A DNA stretch of 64,000 nucleotides from Brucella pseudintermedia. GTDB lineage: Bacteria; Pseudomonadota; Alphaproteobacteria; Rhizobiales; Rhizobiaceae. The notes beneath the pieces are model-generated. The model searched no databases. It had not been told where the DNA came from and was given only the letters and a program-made list of their open reading frames with translations. Below, piece after piece: positions 18,317-26,136 of this stretch; within the stretch, counting starts at the first letter, position 1, and each line of letters opens with the position of its first letter. A program made the translations under genes and the position numbers. Where the stretch lies: NCBI RefSeq assembly GCF_042697365.1, contig NZ_CP137605.1, one strand, 5' to 3'.

Positions 18317-19114
18317 TTAGTCGTCCTGATGGATAGGCTCATCGACAAACGCGCCGCCTTGGTACACCGCGAGCGCGGAATCCGGCGCGGGCCTCGGGGT
18401 CGTCTTTTCAAGTTCCGCCCGGAAGCGTTCGGCATTGTCCTTGGGATGCCAGCCAAGAAAACGGGCCTGACTGTTGTCCCACCACATCGAATCGTTGTTG
18501 GACACGCCCCAGATGACAGGGCATCCCAGCATGGGAGCCCGGAAGACGCATTCGATCAGGCTGGCAAAATCGTCATGGGACATCCATGTGGAGAGCATGC
18601 GATGGTTGCGCGGCGTCTCAAAACAGGAACCGATGCGAACGATTGCCGTCTCCTGCCCGAATTTGTCGTGATAGAGGCTCGCAATGGACTCGCCAAAGCA
18701 TTTTGAAACCCCGTAAAGACCATCCGGCCGCGTGGGAGCCTTTGCGTCGATATATTCGTCCTGTCGATAGAACCCGATCGTGTGGTTTGAACTGGCGAAA
18801 ATGATGCGCGGATGGCCATGCGCCCGCGCCGCCTCGTAGAGATTATACATCCCGACAATATTCGCGTTGAGTATCTTGCTGAAAGACGCTTCGGTGGAAA
18901 TGCCGCCAAGATGCAGAATGCCGTCACAGCCCTCGACAAGGCGCATGACCGCATCCAGATCGCCAAGGTCGCATTGCACAAGCTCTTCATGGGGCTTGGC
19001 CTCGCCCATATCGGCAACATCGGACAGGCGCAACAGTTCGGCCTGCCCGACCAGCTTTTCGCGCATTACGCGTCCAAGTCCACCCGCAGCACCGGTAATC
19101 AGAAGTCTTTTCAC
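18317..19114 (-). CDS. udh: Uronate dehydrogenase
   Basis: This 265-residue extended-SDR protein oxidises D-galacturonate or D-glucuronate with NAD+ to the aldarolactone. It closely resembles, from memory, Agrobacterium Udh in length and in the segments 'LLITGAAGGLGRVMREKL', 'GCDGILHLGGIS', 'IIFASSNHTIGFY', 'DGLYGVSKCFGES' (Tyr-x3-Lys catalytic pair) and 'ETAIVRIGSCFETPRNHRML'. I chose GTG 19114 because GGAG lies six bases upstream and this start gives the Agrobacterium-like MKRLLITGAAG; an ATG four codons earlier (19126) is possible. It lies upstream of the second ABC operon on the same strand, so that transporter may import a uronic acid or a related sugar. Confidence 0.9.
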   Translation of the reverse strand: MKRLLITGAAGGLGRVMREKLVGQAELLRLSDVADMGEAKPHEELVQCDLGDLDAVMRLVEGCDGILHLGGISTEASFSKILNANIVGMYNLYEAARAHGHPRIIFASSNHTIGFYRQDEYIDAKAPTRPDGLYGVSKCFGESIASLYHDKFGQETAIVRIGSCFETPRNHRMLSTWMSHDDFASLIECVFRAPMLGCPVIWGVSNNDSMWWDNSQARFLGWHPKDNAERFRAELEKTTPRPAPDSALAVYQGGAFVDEPIHQDD

Positions 19115-19289
19115 GAAAATCTCCATTCGGACGGGATAGGGCAAAACTCGACCGTTGGGCTCGTGGCCCCCGGCCCTCGCCCACGGTTATCCTATGGATG
19201 GAAAAGCAGCGTCCCCTCCCAGGTACATTGCCGCTCCAGCCATCATACATGTCGAGAGGTAACGGTCAACGCCGGCATCGCTGCGCGGA

Positions 19290-20171
19290 TCACTGGTCCG
19301 GCAACAGGCTCACCAGATTGGAGATGAGCGGAGATCGGTTGTTCTTCATTGAAACCAGACCGAGCCGCGCCAGCAGCGGCTCCCCCTTGATCGGCCTGTA
19401 GGTAACGCCCGCCAGCTTGATCTGCGCAATGGCGGCGGGAACGATCGAAACGCCGAGATCGGCCGCGACCAGATTGACGACGGATGGCATCTGCGGTGCT
19501 TCCTGCGCCACGATCATTTCAAAGCCTGCCTTCCGGCAAGCCTCTACCACATCGTCATAGAGGCTTAGCCCCACAATGCGCGGGAAAAGCACGAAGGGTT
19601 CGTCGGCCAAGGCTGAAATCGGAAGCTCGGGGTGAACCGCGAGCGGATGATGGCTTGGCAAGGCGATCATCATCGGCTCGTCCGCCAGCCGCTTGACGCT
19701 CACATCCTTCGCGTTTTCCAGACCGGGTCGGATAAAGGCCGCATCGACTTCGCCCCTCACCAGGCTCTGCATCAGAAGGTGACTGTTCATCTCGGTCAGG
19801 GTCAGGCGAACTTCGGGCCATCTGGCCCGAAACTTGCGGATCGTGCCGCTCACCACAGGATTGAACGCGGATGATGCCGTGAAGCCCAATGCAAGCCTGC
19901 CCGTTTCCCCACGTGCGGCCCCTTGCGCCGCAAGCCTTGCTTTCTCCGCGGCGGCCAGGGACGCCTTGGCTTCATCGAGAAAAGCCGTTCCCGCCGCCGT
20001 CAATTCGGCGCCATGCGGCACGCGATGAAACAGCGCCACACCGATTTCATTTTCAAGATCGCGTATCTGCTGGCTGAGCGGCGGCTGGCCGATTCCGAGC
20101 TTGGCTGCTGCGCGGGTAAAATTGCCTTCCTCCGCCACGGCCAGAAAATAACGCAGATGACGCAGCTCCAT
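19290..20171 (-). CDS. LysR-family regulator (BenM/CatR-like)
   Basis: This is a 293-residue LysR-type regulator. The winged helix occupies residues 1-60 (MELRHLRYFLAVAEEGNF and LGIGQPPLSQQIRDLE), followed by a two-lobe effector-binding domain with 'AADLGVSIVPAAIAQI'. I chose ATG 20171; ATG 20177 is an alternative. It is divergent from an MFS transporter gene across 101 bases, an arrangement like E. coli ynfL/ynfM, so autoregulation and control of that transporter are likely. It could also affect udh, which lies 175 bases downstream on the same strand. The inducer is unknown. Confidence 0.9.
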   Translation of the reverse strand: MELRHLRYFLAVAEEGNFTRAAAKLGIGQPPLSQQIRDLENEIGVALFHRVPHGAELTAAGTAFLDEAKASLAAAEKARLAAQGAARGETGRLALGFTASSAFNPVVSGTIRKFRARWPEVRLTLTEMNSHLLMQSLVRGEVDAAFIRPGLENAKDVSVKRLADEPMMIALPSHHPLAVHPELPISALADEPFVLFPRIVGLSLYDDVVEACRKAGFEMIVAQEAPQMPSVVNLVAADLGVSIVPAAIAQIKLAGVTYRPIKGEPLLARLGLVSMKNNRSPLISNLVSLLPDQ

Positions 20172-20272
20172 CGCCATATCCAAAAGCTATTGTAATCGCC
20201 ACTTCCATATATTGGACAAATGAAGCCTATTTGACTAGCTTAAAACGCGGGAGGATTTGAAAAGGCTAAGTC

Positions 20273-21553
20273 ATGTCCCGCCTCTCAGAACGCAGTCTGG
20301 AAAGCGCCAGAACACCGGAAAGCCAGCTCAAGCTCGTTCCAGCTCCGGCAGCGCCCGAACAAAAACACTATCTCTCCAGAGGAACCCCGGCGTTTCGCAA
20401 TGCGAGCATAGCGCTGTTCCTGTCGGGCTTCGCCACCTTCTCGCTGCTCTATTGTGTCCAGCCGCTGATGCCGCTTTTCGCGCATGATTTCAACATCACG
20501 CCTGCGGTCAGTTCGCTGTCGCTTTCCGTTTCGACCGGTTTTCTCGCCTTTGCAATTTTCTGTGCCGCAGCGGTATCCGAACGCTTCGGGCGCAAGACCT
20601 TGATGTTCGTTTCGCTTCTCGGCTCCGCGCTCTGCACGATAGCCAGCGCGATTGTGCCCGACTGGCATATGCTGCTACTCATTCGCGCCTTGCAGGGCCT
20701 GTTGCTCGGCGGCGTCCCGGCGGTAGCCATGACCTATCTGGCCGAAGAAATCGACCCGCGCGGGCTCGGCGCATCGATGGGGCTTTATATTGCCGGGAAC
20801 GCATTCGGGGGCATGGCAGGCCGCGTCATTGCCGGAACGCTCGCCGAATATTTCTCCTGGCGCGTCGGGCTGGCGGGCATGGGCCTGCTTGGATTGGCTG
20901 CATCCGTCGGCTTCCTCATCCTTCTGCCCCAATCGCAGAACTTTGTTCCGCGTCCCGGCTTCAATGCACGGTTTCACCTCAGCGCATGGCTCGGCCACAT
21001 CCGCAATCCGGCTCTGCCGCTGCTTTTTGCCATCGGCTTTCTGGTGATGGGCTCTTTCGTCACCATCTATAATTATATCGGTTTCCGCCTTGTCGCAGCG
21101 CCTTACAGCCTCAGCCAGACGGCGCTTGGCGCAATTTTCACGGTTTATCTCTTCGGCATCACGGCTTCGTGGCTTGCGGGCAGGATGGGTGACAGGCTTG
21201 GTTATTTCACAGTTCTTCCCATCGGCCTTGCCATCCAGGCTGCGGGCTGTCTCCTCACTTTGTTTGCGCCACTACCCGTCATCGTCGCCGGTATCATCCT
21301 TGTTACTGTCGGCTTCTTCGTCAGCCATTCCGTTGCCAGCGCCCTGATTGGAAGGCTGGCGCTCCAGACCAAAGGACATGCCTCGTCGCTCTATCTGCTC
21401 GCCTATTATCTGGGTTCCAGCATCGCCGGTGCAGCAGGCGGCTATTTCTGGATTGCCGACGGATGGTCGGCGGTCGCCGAATTTACCTTCGTCATGCTCG
21501 CCCTCGCTTTTGCAGCCGCGCTGGGTGCAGCCCGTCTGTCACGAGCGAAGTAA
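20273..21553 (+). CDS. ynfM: YnfM-like MFS transporter
   Basis: This 426-residue major facilitator has 12 predicted membrane segments after a polar N-terminal tail of about 40 residues. Segments recall E. coli YnfM: 'FATFSLLYCVQPLMPLF', 'SLSLSVSTGFLAFAIF', 'VAMTYLAEEI', 'GSFVTIYNYIGFRLV' and 'ASSLYLLAYYLGSSIAG' near the C-terminus. The loop 2-3 MFS motif appears as 'SERFGRKTLM'. It is probably an inner-membrane exporter of small molecules; the substrate is unknown. It is divergently paired with a LysR regulator, as ynfM is in E. coli. Confidence 0.85.
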   Translation: MSRLSERSLESARTPESQLKLVPAPAAPEQKHYLSRGTPAFRNASIALFLSGFATFSLLYCVQPLMPLFAHDFNITPAVSSLSLSVSTGFLAFAIFCAAAVSERFGRKTLMFVSLLGSALCTIASAIVPDWHMLLLIRALQGLLLGGVPAVAMTYLAEEIDPRGLGASMGLYIAGNAFGGMAGRVIAGTLAEYFSWRVGLAGMGLLGLAASVGFLILLPQSQNFVPRPGFNARFHLSAWLGHIRNPALPLLFAIGFLVMGSFVTIYNYIGFRLVAAPYSLSQTALGAIFTVYLFGITASWLAGRMGDRLGYFTVLPIGLAIQAAGCLLTLFAPLPVIVAGIILVTVGFFVSHSVASALIGRLALQTKGHASSLYLLAYYLGSSIAGAAGGYFWIADGWSAVAEFTFVMLALAFAAALGAARLSRAK

Positions 21554-21631
21554 GGGCAGGCAAAAAGATAAAATTTTATGGAACCATATCCTCCACGGCG
21601 CGTTCATGCGGCTCGGAAGGAGAATAATTGC

Positions 21632-21874
21632 ATGCAAATCGTCGATGCTCTGGTCAAAAGGTGCGGCACGGAAAATTCCTATCAGGTCGAATTCATCGGT
21701 GAGGATGGCGAAACTGTTTGCGTTTCCTTCCGCCACGATTCCGAGGAAGAATTGAGCCACCACGACGCTATTGCGAGCGCGCTTGCAAAGATGGCGCCGC
21801 TCACGGCTTACGGTGCCGCATTTATCAGCATCCTTTCGGCCAACAAGTTGAATACGGCGGCCACCGCTGCCTGA
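21632..21874 (+). CDS. Small hypothetical protein (80 residues)
   Basis: ATG 21632 follows GGAGAATAATTGC, and the frame encodes 80 residues with an acidic centre ('EFIGEDGETVCVSFRHDSEEEL') and a more hydrophobic, alanine-rich C-terminal half. I do not recognise a family. Coding status is supported by the good ribosome site, normal codon use and an intrinsic terminator just after the stop. It stands alone between the MFS gene and a GntR regulator, 78 bases after the former, so it could be a distal operon member. Confidence 0.7.
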   Translation: MQIVDALVKRCGTENSYQVEFIGEDGETVCVSFRHDSEEELSHHDAIASALAKMAPLTAYGAAFISILSANKLNTAATAA

Positions 21875-21890
21875 TATTGTCTAAACGGAA

Positions 21891-21925
21891 GCCCTGCGAT
21901 CCATCCGGACCGCAGGGCATTTTGT
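21891..21925 (+). terminator. Intrinsic terminator after the 80-residue gene
   Basis: The stem GCCCTGCG (21891-21898) and CGCAGGGC (21911-21918), with a 12-base loop, is followed by ATTTTGT. Confidence 0.8.
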
Positions 21926-22025
21926 GTCCGGCTATCCGGCCTTTCAGAACCGGTTTGGGATTGATATCCTTCCAAAAATTGCCTAGCTGCTTGACAGGAG
22001 CGAGGGTATTGACGGAGGTGCGGAT

Positions 22026-22736
22026 ATGAGCGAACTGGCCGATTGGCTATCGGACACCCATCCGATCACACGCAAGAACGCGGCGGAAGTCGTGTTCGAC
22101 GACATTCGCTCCGCCATCACATCCGGCCGCCTTGCCGTTGGCACCCGCCTGCCCTCCGAAACGCGGCTTGCTGGCCGGTTCGGCGTCAGCCGCCCGATCG
22201 TGCGCGAGGCGCTGCGGTCGTTGCAGACGCTGGGCCTTACCCAGACCCGCACGGGCAGCGGTACCTATGTTTTGAATGCGTCACCCGCAAGCGAACTGAA
22301 TTACGGCGGCTACTCGGCGCGCGATCTGATCGAGGCGCGTCCCTTCATCGAAGTGCCCGCGGCAGGCTGGGCAGCAAAGCGCCGCACTGCCGCACAACTC
22401 GTCGGACTGCTCGAAATTTGCGACAAGATGGACCGCCAGACTGACCCTCAGAAGTGGGAACTTCTGGATTCCGAATTCCATTGCGCCATTGCGGAAGCCT
22501 CCGGAAATGCGGTCTTTACCAAGATCGTCGCGGATGCGCGTGAAGCGCTGATCCAGCAGTCCGAGCTGGTCAATGTGATGTCGGGCCGCCGTGAAGCGTC
22601 GAATGTCGAGCACCGCCGTATCGCGGAGGCCATTGAGGCCGGGTCGGAAGCCGAAGCCCGCGCTGCCATGGAAGCGCATCTGAGCAAGGTCAGGACAGCT
22701 GTAACGACCATTATCGGCAAGGATCAGGTCGGCTGA
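22026..22736 (+). CDS. FadR-subfamily GntR regulator
   Basis: This 236-residue regulator has a GntR winged helix at residues 18-80 ('VVFDDIRSAITSGRLAVGTRLPSE' region, then 'FGVSRPIVREALRSLQTLGL'). It is followed by a helical FCD ligand-binding domain whose metal-type residues include 'DSEFHCAIAEASGN' and 'EHRRIAEAIEAG'. ATG 22026 is preceded by GGAGGTGCGGAT. FadR-type members sense carboxylic acids. It lies 335 bases upstream of the asparagine permease-asparaginase pair on the same strand and may control it; this is inference from position only. Confidence 0.88.
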   Translation: MSELADWLSDTHPITRKNAAEVVFDDIRSAITSGRLAVGTRLPSETRLAGRFGVSRPIVREALRSLQTLGLTQTRTGSGTYVLNASPASELNYGGYSARDLIEARPFIEVPAAGWAAKRRTAAQLVGLLEICDKMDRQTDPQKWELLDSEFHCAIAEASGNAVFTKIVADAREALIQQSELVNVMSGRREASNVEHRRIAEAIEAGSEAEARAAMEAHLSKVRTAVTTIIGKDQVG

Positions 22737-22898
22737 TATTTCCACAGGGACGCAGCTTGCCAGTCGTGCCGAACCTGACCGGAACATCACTTCCATGTCG
22801 TTTTAGCGAATGGCGATAAAGGTTTCTTCCGACTGATTTTTTCGCCGTCAACATAGTTCGAGCAACACGAACGACCTTCGTCAGTTGGTGCGCGATAC

Positions 22899-22928
22899 TT
22901 GACGCGCGTTCTGCGATATGCGTTAAAC
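22899..22928 (+). promoter_or_regulatory. Candidate promoter in the 335-base gap before ansP
   Basis: The gap 22737-23071 has no supported gene. It contains TTGACG (22899-22904) and TTAAAC (22923-22928) separated by 18 bases, a possible sigma-70-type promoter for ansP with a leader of about 140 bases. No clear terminator for the GntR gene or riboswitch-like fold was recognised. Confidence 0.3.
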
Positions 22929-23071
22929 CGCTCGCAACCTGTCATGCAGCTTTACAGAATAATCTATCGAACGGATGATTTTCGTCCCACATTGAATGGC
23001 CGACGGCGTGCCCTAATTTGCCTTGCACGCCACTGGCCGTTTCCAGCCAACCGCGCTCTCAGGGAGGAGCA

Positions 23072-24538
23072 ATGCCGACTGAAACCATAAAAGCCGCCCC
23101 CGTCCGCGAGGTGTTCATCGAAGAGAACCGCGGCTACCACAAAGCCCTGAGACCGAGACAGATTCAGATGATCGCCATTGGCGGCGCGATCGGAACCGGG
23201 CTCTTTCTCGGTGCTGGCGGACGTCTTGCGCTGGCGGGCCCGGCTCTCGTCTTCGTCTATGCGCTGTGCGGCTTCTTTGCGTTTCTGGTTCTGCGGGCCT
23301 TGGGCGAGCTTATCATGCATCGCCCCAGCTCCGGTTCCTTCGTCTCCTATGCCCGCGAGTTCTACGGCGAGAAGCTGGCTTTCGTGGCAGGCTGGATGTA
23401 CTGGCTCAACTGGGCCATGACATCGGTCGCCGACGTGACGGCGGTCGCGCTCTACATGAATTTTTTCAAGCATTATGTGCCTTGGCTGCAAGGCATCGAC
23501 CAATGGATGTTCGCCCTGACGGCGCTTGTCATCGTTCTGGCGATGAACCTCATGTCGGTCAAAGTGTTCGGCGAGCTGGAATTCTGGTTCAGTCTCGTCA
23601 AGGTCATCGCGCTCGTGACCTTCCTGATCGTCGGCATTTACTTTGTCGTTTCCGGCACGCCAATCGACGGTCATCCAGCCGGATTCAGCATCATCACCGA
23701 TAGCGGCGGCCTGTTCCCGAACGGCATATTGCCTGCATTCATCATCATACAGGGCGTCGTTTTTGCCTATGCATCCATCGAGTTGCTGGGCACCACGGCA
23801 GGCGAAACCGAAGACCCGCGCGAAGTCATGCCGCGGGCAATCCGCACCGTGGTCTTCCGCCTGCTCGTCTTTTATGTGGGTTCGGTTCTGCTGCTTTCGC
23901 TGCTTCTCCCCTACACCGCCTATTCCGCTGGCGAGAGCCCGTTTGTAACCTTCTTCGGCAAGATCGGCGTCGAAGGGGCAGATATCATCATGAACCTCGT
24001 CGTGCTGACTGCGGTTCTGTCATCGTTGAATGCCGGGCTTTATTCCACCGGGCGCATCCTGCATTCCATGGCGGTATCCGGCTCCGCTCCGGCATCCCTG
24101 GCCAGGATGAACAGGAATGGCGTTCCCTATATGGGCATTGCAGTTACCGCCGTCGTCACCGTCATTGGCGTCATTCTCAATGCCGTCGTGCCTGCGGAAG
24201 CATTTGAAATCGCGCTCAATCTGTCTGCGCTCGGCATTATCACGGCATGGGGCGTCATCATCCTTTGCCAGCTCAAGCTTTGGCACCTTGCACGTCGCGG
24301 CGAGATGACGCGTCCGGATTTCCGCATGTTCGGCGCACCCTATACCGGCATCCTCACACTCGCATTTCTGCTCGGTGTGCTCGTCCTGATGGCGCTCGAT
24401 TATCCGGTCGGCACATGGACGATCGCTTCGCTGGCGATTATCGGCCCTGCCCTCATCCTCGGCTGGTATCTGCTGCGTGAGCGCATCCATCGACTTGCTG
24501 CCGAACGTGCTGTAGACGCCAGCATTCGGAGTAAGTGA
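23072..24538 (+). CDS. ansP: L-asparagine permease
   Basis: This 488-residue amino acid permease of the APC superfamily (AAT group) has 12 predicted membrane segments. Its first segment 'QMIAIGGAIGTGLFLGAGGR', together with 'RALGELIMHRPSSGSFVSYA', 'GWMYWLNWAMTSVADVTAVA' and 'QGVVFAYASIELLGTTAGE', matches my memory of E. coli AnsP closely. ATG 23072 follows GGAGGAGCA. It imports asparagine across the inner membrane, and an asparaginase gene begins 14 bases after the stop, giving a two-gene asparagine-use operon. Confidence 0.92.
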   Translation: MPTETIKAAPVREVFIEENRGYHKALRPRQIQMIAIGGAIGTGLFLGAGGRLALAGPALVFVYALCGFFAFLVLRALGELIMHRPSSGSFVSYAREFYGEKLAFVAGWMYWLNWAMTSVADVTAVALYMNFFKHYVPWLQGIDQWMFALTALVIVLAMNLMSVKVFGELEFWFSLVKVIALVTFLIVGIYFVVSGTPIDGHPAGFSIITDSGGLFPNGILPAFIIIQGVVFAYASIELLGTTAGETEDPREVMPRAIRTVVFRLLVFYVGSVLLLSLLLPYTAYSAGESPFVTFFGKIGVEGADIIMNLVVLTAVLSSLNAGLYSTGRILHSMAVSGSAPASLARMNRNGVPYMGIAVTAVVTVIGVILNAVVPAEAFEIALNLSALGIITAWGVIILCQLKLWHLARRGEMTRPDFRMFGAPYTGILTLAFLLGVLVLMALDYPVGTWTIASLAIIGPALILGWYLLRERIHRLAAERAVDASIRSK

Positions 24539-24552
24539 GAGGATTCGGAAAT

Positions 24553-25491
24553 ATGTCGCATGCAAAGCCTTCCATCATATTGATCGCCACTGGCGGCACC
24601 ATCGCCAGCAAGCGTGGGGAAGACGGAGCAAGCACACCTGTCCTGTCCGGTGAGGACCTGCTGGAATACGTGCCGGGCCTTGATGCGGAGCTTCACCCCG
24701 TCAATCTGATGGCGAAGGATTCCGCCTGCCTCACCCTGTCGGACATGCAGCGCATCAGCGACGCCGTCAATTCCGGCCTGAAGGATGGCAAAATCGATGG
24801 CGTCGTCGTCCTGCATGGAACGGACGCAATGGAAGAAACCGCCTTGCTGGTGCATCTGCAACACCGCATCGGCAAGCCGGTGATCTTCACCGGCGCGCAG
24901 TTTACCGCCGATCATCCTCAGGCAGACGGGCCGGAAAACCTCGCCGCCGCCATTCGGCTTGCCTGTGATCCGGCCAATGCAGACAAAGGCGTGCTTGTCG
25001 CCTTTGGCGGGCGGGTCGTCCCAGCCTGGGGCGCATACAAGTTCAGCAGCGACAGCGCCGACGCCTTCCGGTCGGTCCGCCTGATCGAAACCCTAAGCCC
25101 GGCGCTTGCTGCGCCTGTCGGTGATCGGCGTATCGATACGATCGCCATCTATCCGGGGTGCGACGCCCTCCATATCGAAGCGAGCATAACCTCTGGTGCC
25201 AGCGGCATCGTGCTTGCGGCGCTTGGTTCGGGCAATGCCACGCCTTGCGTTGTCGAAGCGGTCCGTGAGTGTTCGCGCCGCGATATTCCGGTCGTGGTTT
25301 CAAGCCGCGTGCCGGAGGGATTGCTGGTCCCCGGCTATGGCGGCGGCGGCGGCGGATACGATCTCGGCGAAGCAGGCGCCATTCATGCGCATACGCTTCG
25401 CCCCGGTCAGGCCCGCATCCTGCTCGCCGCGCTGATCGCCAGCGGCAGCTCGGCAGATGCAATGGTCCGCGCTTTCAGCGACTATCGATAA
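24553..25491 (+). CDS. L-asparaginase, cytoplasmic
   Basis: This 312-residue protein of the bacterial asparaginase/glutaminase family hydrolyses asparagine to aspartate and ammonia. The first catalytic threonine lies in 'ATGGTIASKRGED' (about residue 14) and the second in 'VVLHGTDAMEETALLVH' (Thr-Asp pair about residue 86). There is no signal peptide, so it acts in the cytoplasm on asparagine delivered by the adjacent permease. I chose ATG 24553; a GTG at 24535 that overlaps the permease stop is less likely. A glycine-rich run (GYGGGGGGYD) near residue 260 is notable. Confidence 0.92.
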   Translation: MSHAKPSIILIATGGTIASKRGEDGASTPVLSGEDLLEYVPGLDAELHPVNLMAKDSACLTLSDMQRISDAVNSGLKDGKIDGVVVLHGTDAMEETALLVHLQHRIGKPVIFTGAQFTADHPQADGPENLAAAIRLACDPANADKGVLVAFGGRVVPAWGAYKFSSDSADAFRSVRLIETLSPALAAPVGDRRIDTIAIYPGCDALHIEASITSGASGIVLAALGSGNATPCVVEAVRECSRRDIPVVVSSRVPEGLLVPGYGGGGGGYDLGEAGAIHAHTLRPGQARILLAALIASGSSADAMVRAFSDYR

Positions 25492-25502
25492 ACTGGTTCA
25501 GC

Positions 25503-25545
25503 TAAAGCGGTTCCTGTTTTGACGGAATCGCGGAAACCGCCAGAG
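25503..25545 (+). repeat. REP-like imperfect palindrome after the asparaginase gene
   Basis: GCGGTTCC and GGAAACCGC flank a middle reading TGTTTTGACGGAATCGC, forming an imperfect hairpin about 15 bases after the stop. The pattern recalls palindromic intergenic repeats of the Brucella/Ochrobactrum group. It may also end the ansP-asparaginase transcript. Confidence 0.45.
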
Positions 25546-25640
25546 CGACAGCCGCGGTTTATTCCCGCAATGCGAAAATTTTTCCTTTTCTGCTTTCCGG
25601 CGGGTGTGCCCCATTGATTAGCAGACTGGAATATATATAT

Positions 25641-25671
25641 GTATAGCTACACACATAATAGATAGCTATAC
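25641..25671 (+). promoter_or_regulatory. Probable MarR operator overlapping the marR leader
   Basis: GTATAGCTA (25641-25649) and TAGCTATAC (25663-25671) form a perfect 9-bp inverted repeat with 13 bases between. Each arm holds the self-complementary TAGCTA, and the arm centres are 22 bp apart. The right arm ends two bases before the marR start codon. An AT-rich stretch and TTGATT (25614-25619) just upstream suggest the promoter. Binding would block the promoter or start site, as expected for MarR autorepression. Confidence 0.65.
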
Positions 25672-25673
25672 AA

Positions 25674-26132
25674 ATGTCCCGGTCAAAAGCTGATCTCGAA
25701 GCGGCCTTCACGATGGAGCTCTCCACCGCCGCACGCAAAATGCGCAACCTGTTCGATTCCCGCGTCCGCGAACGCGGACTGACGCTGGCGCGCGCGCGCC
25801 TGCTGCTGCTTCTCGCCCAGCCGCGCGACTGGAACCAGCGCGAGCTGGCGGATGCCCTGGAAATCGAGCACCCTTCCGTGGTGCGCCTTCTGGACGGCCT
25901 CGAAAAGCAGGGCTTGATCTATCGCGCCGCAGTGGAAAACGACCGCCGCGCGAAACGTATCGAGCTGACCGAAGCAGCGCAGGCGCAGGTGCGCGAATTG
26001 CAGGAAATTACCCGCCGCATCCGGTCGGAGCTTTTGCAGCGCATCGACCGGCCCACGCTGGAAGCGGCGCTCTCGGTGCTTCAGGAAATCAGTCAGACGG
26101 TAGAGATGACGCTCGCGGACAAAGACCGCTAG
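25674..26132 (+). CDS. MarR-family regulator of an efflux operon
   Basis: This 152-residue winged-helix regulator has the family recognition region 'QRELADALEIEHPSVVRLLD' (about residues 58-77), the wing 'YRAAVENDRRAKRIELTEAA' and terminal dimerisation helices. The gene lies four bases before an EmrB-like transporter gene and a membrane fusion protein gene, so it probably represses this efflux operon and releases it on binding a toxic ligand. Its start codon is crowded by the inverted-repeat operator, and no clear ribosome site remains, consistent with tight or near-leaderless translation. Confidence 0.9.
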   Translation: MSRSKADLEAAFTMELSTAARKMRNLFDSRVRERGLTLARARLLLLLAQPRDWNQRELADALEIEHPSVVRLLDGLEKQGLIYRAAVENDRRAKRIELTEAAQAQVRELQEITRRIRSELLQRIDRPTLEAALSVLQEISQTVEMTLADKDR

Positions 26133-26136
26133 AAAC

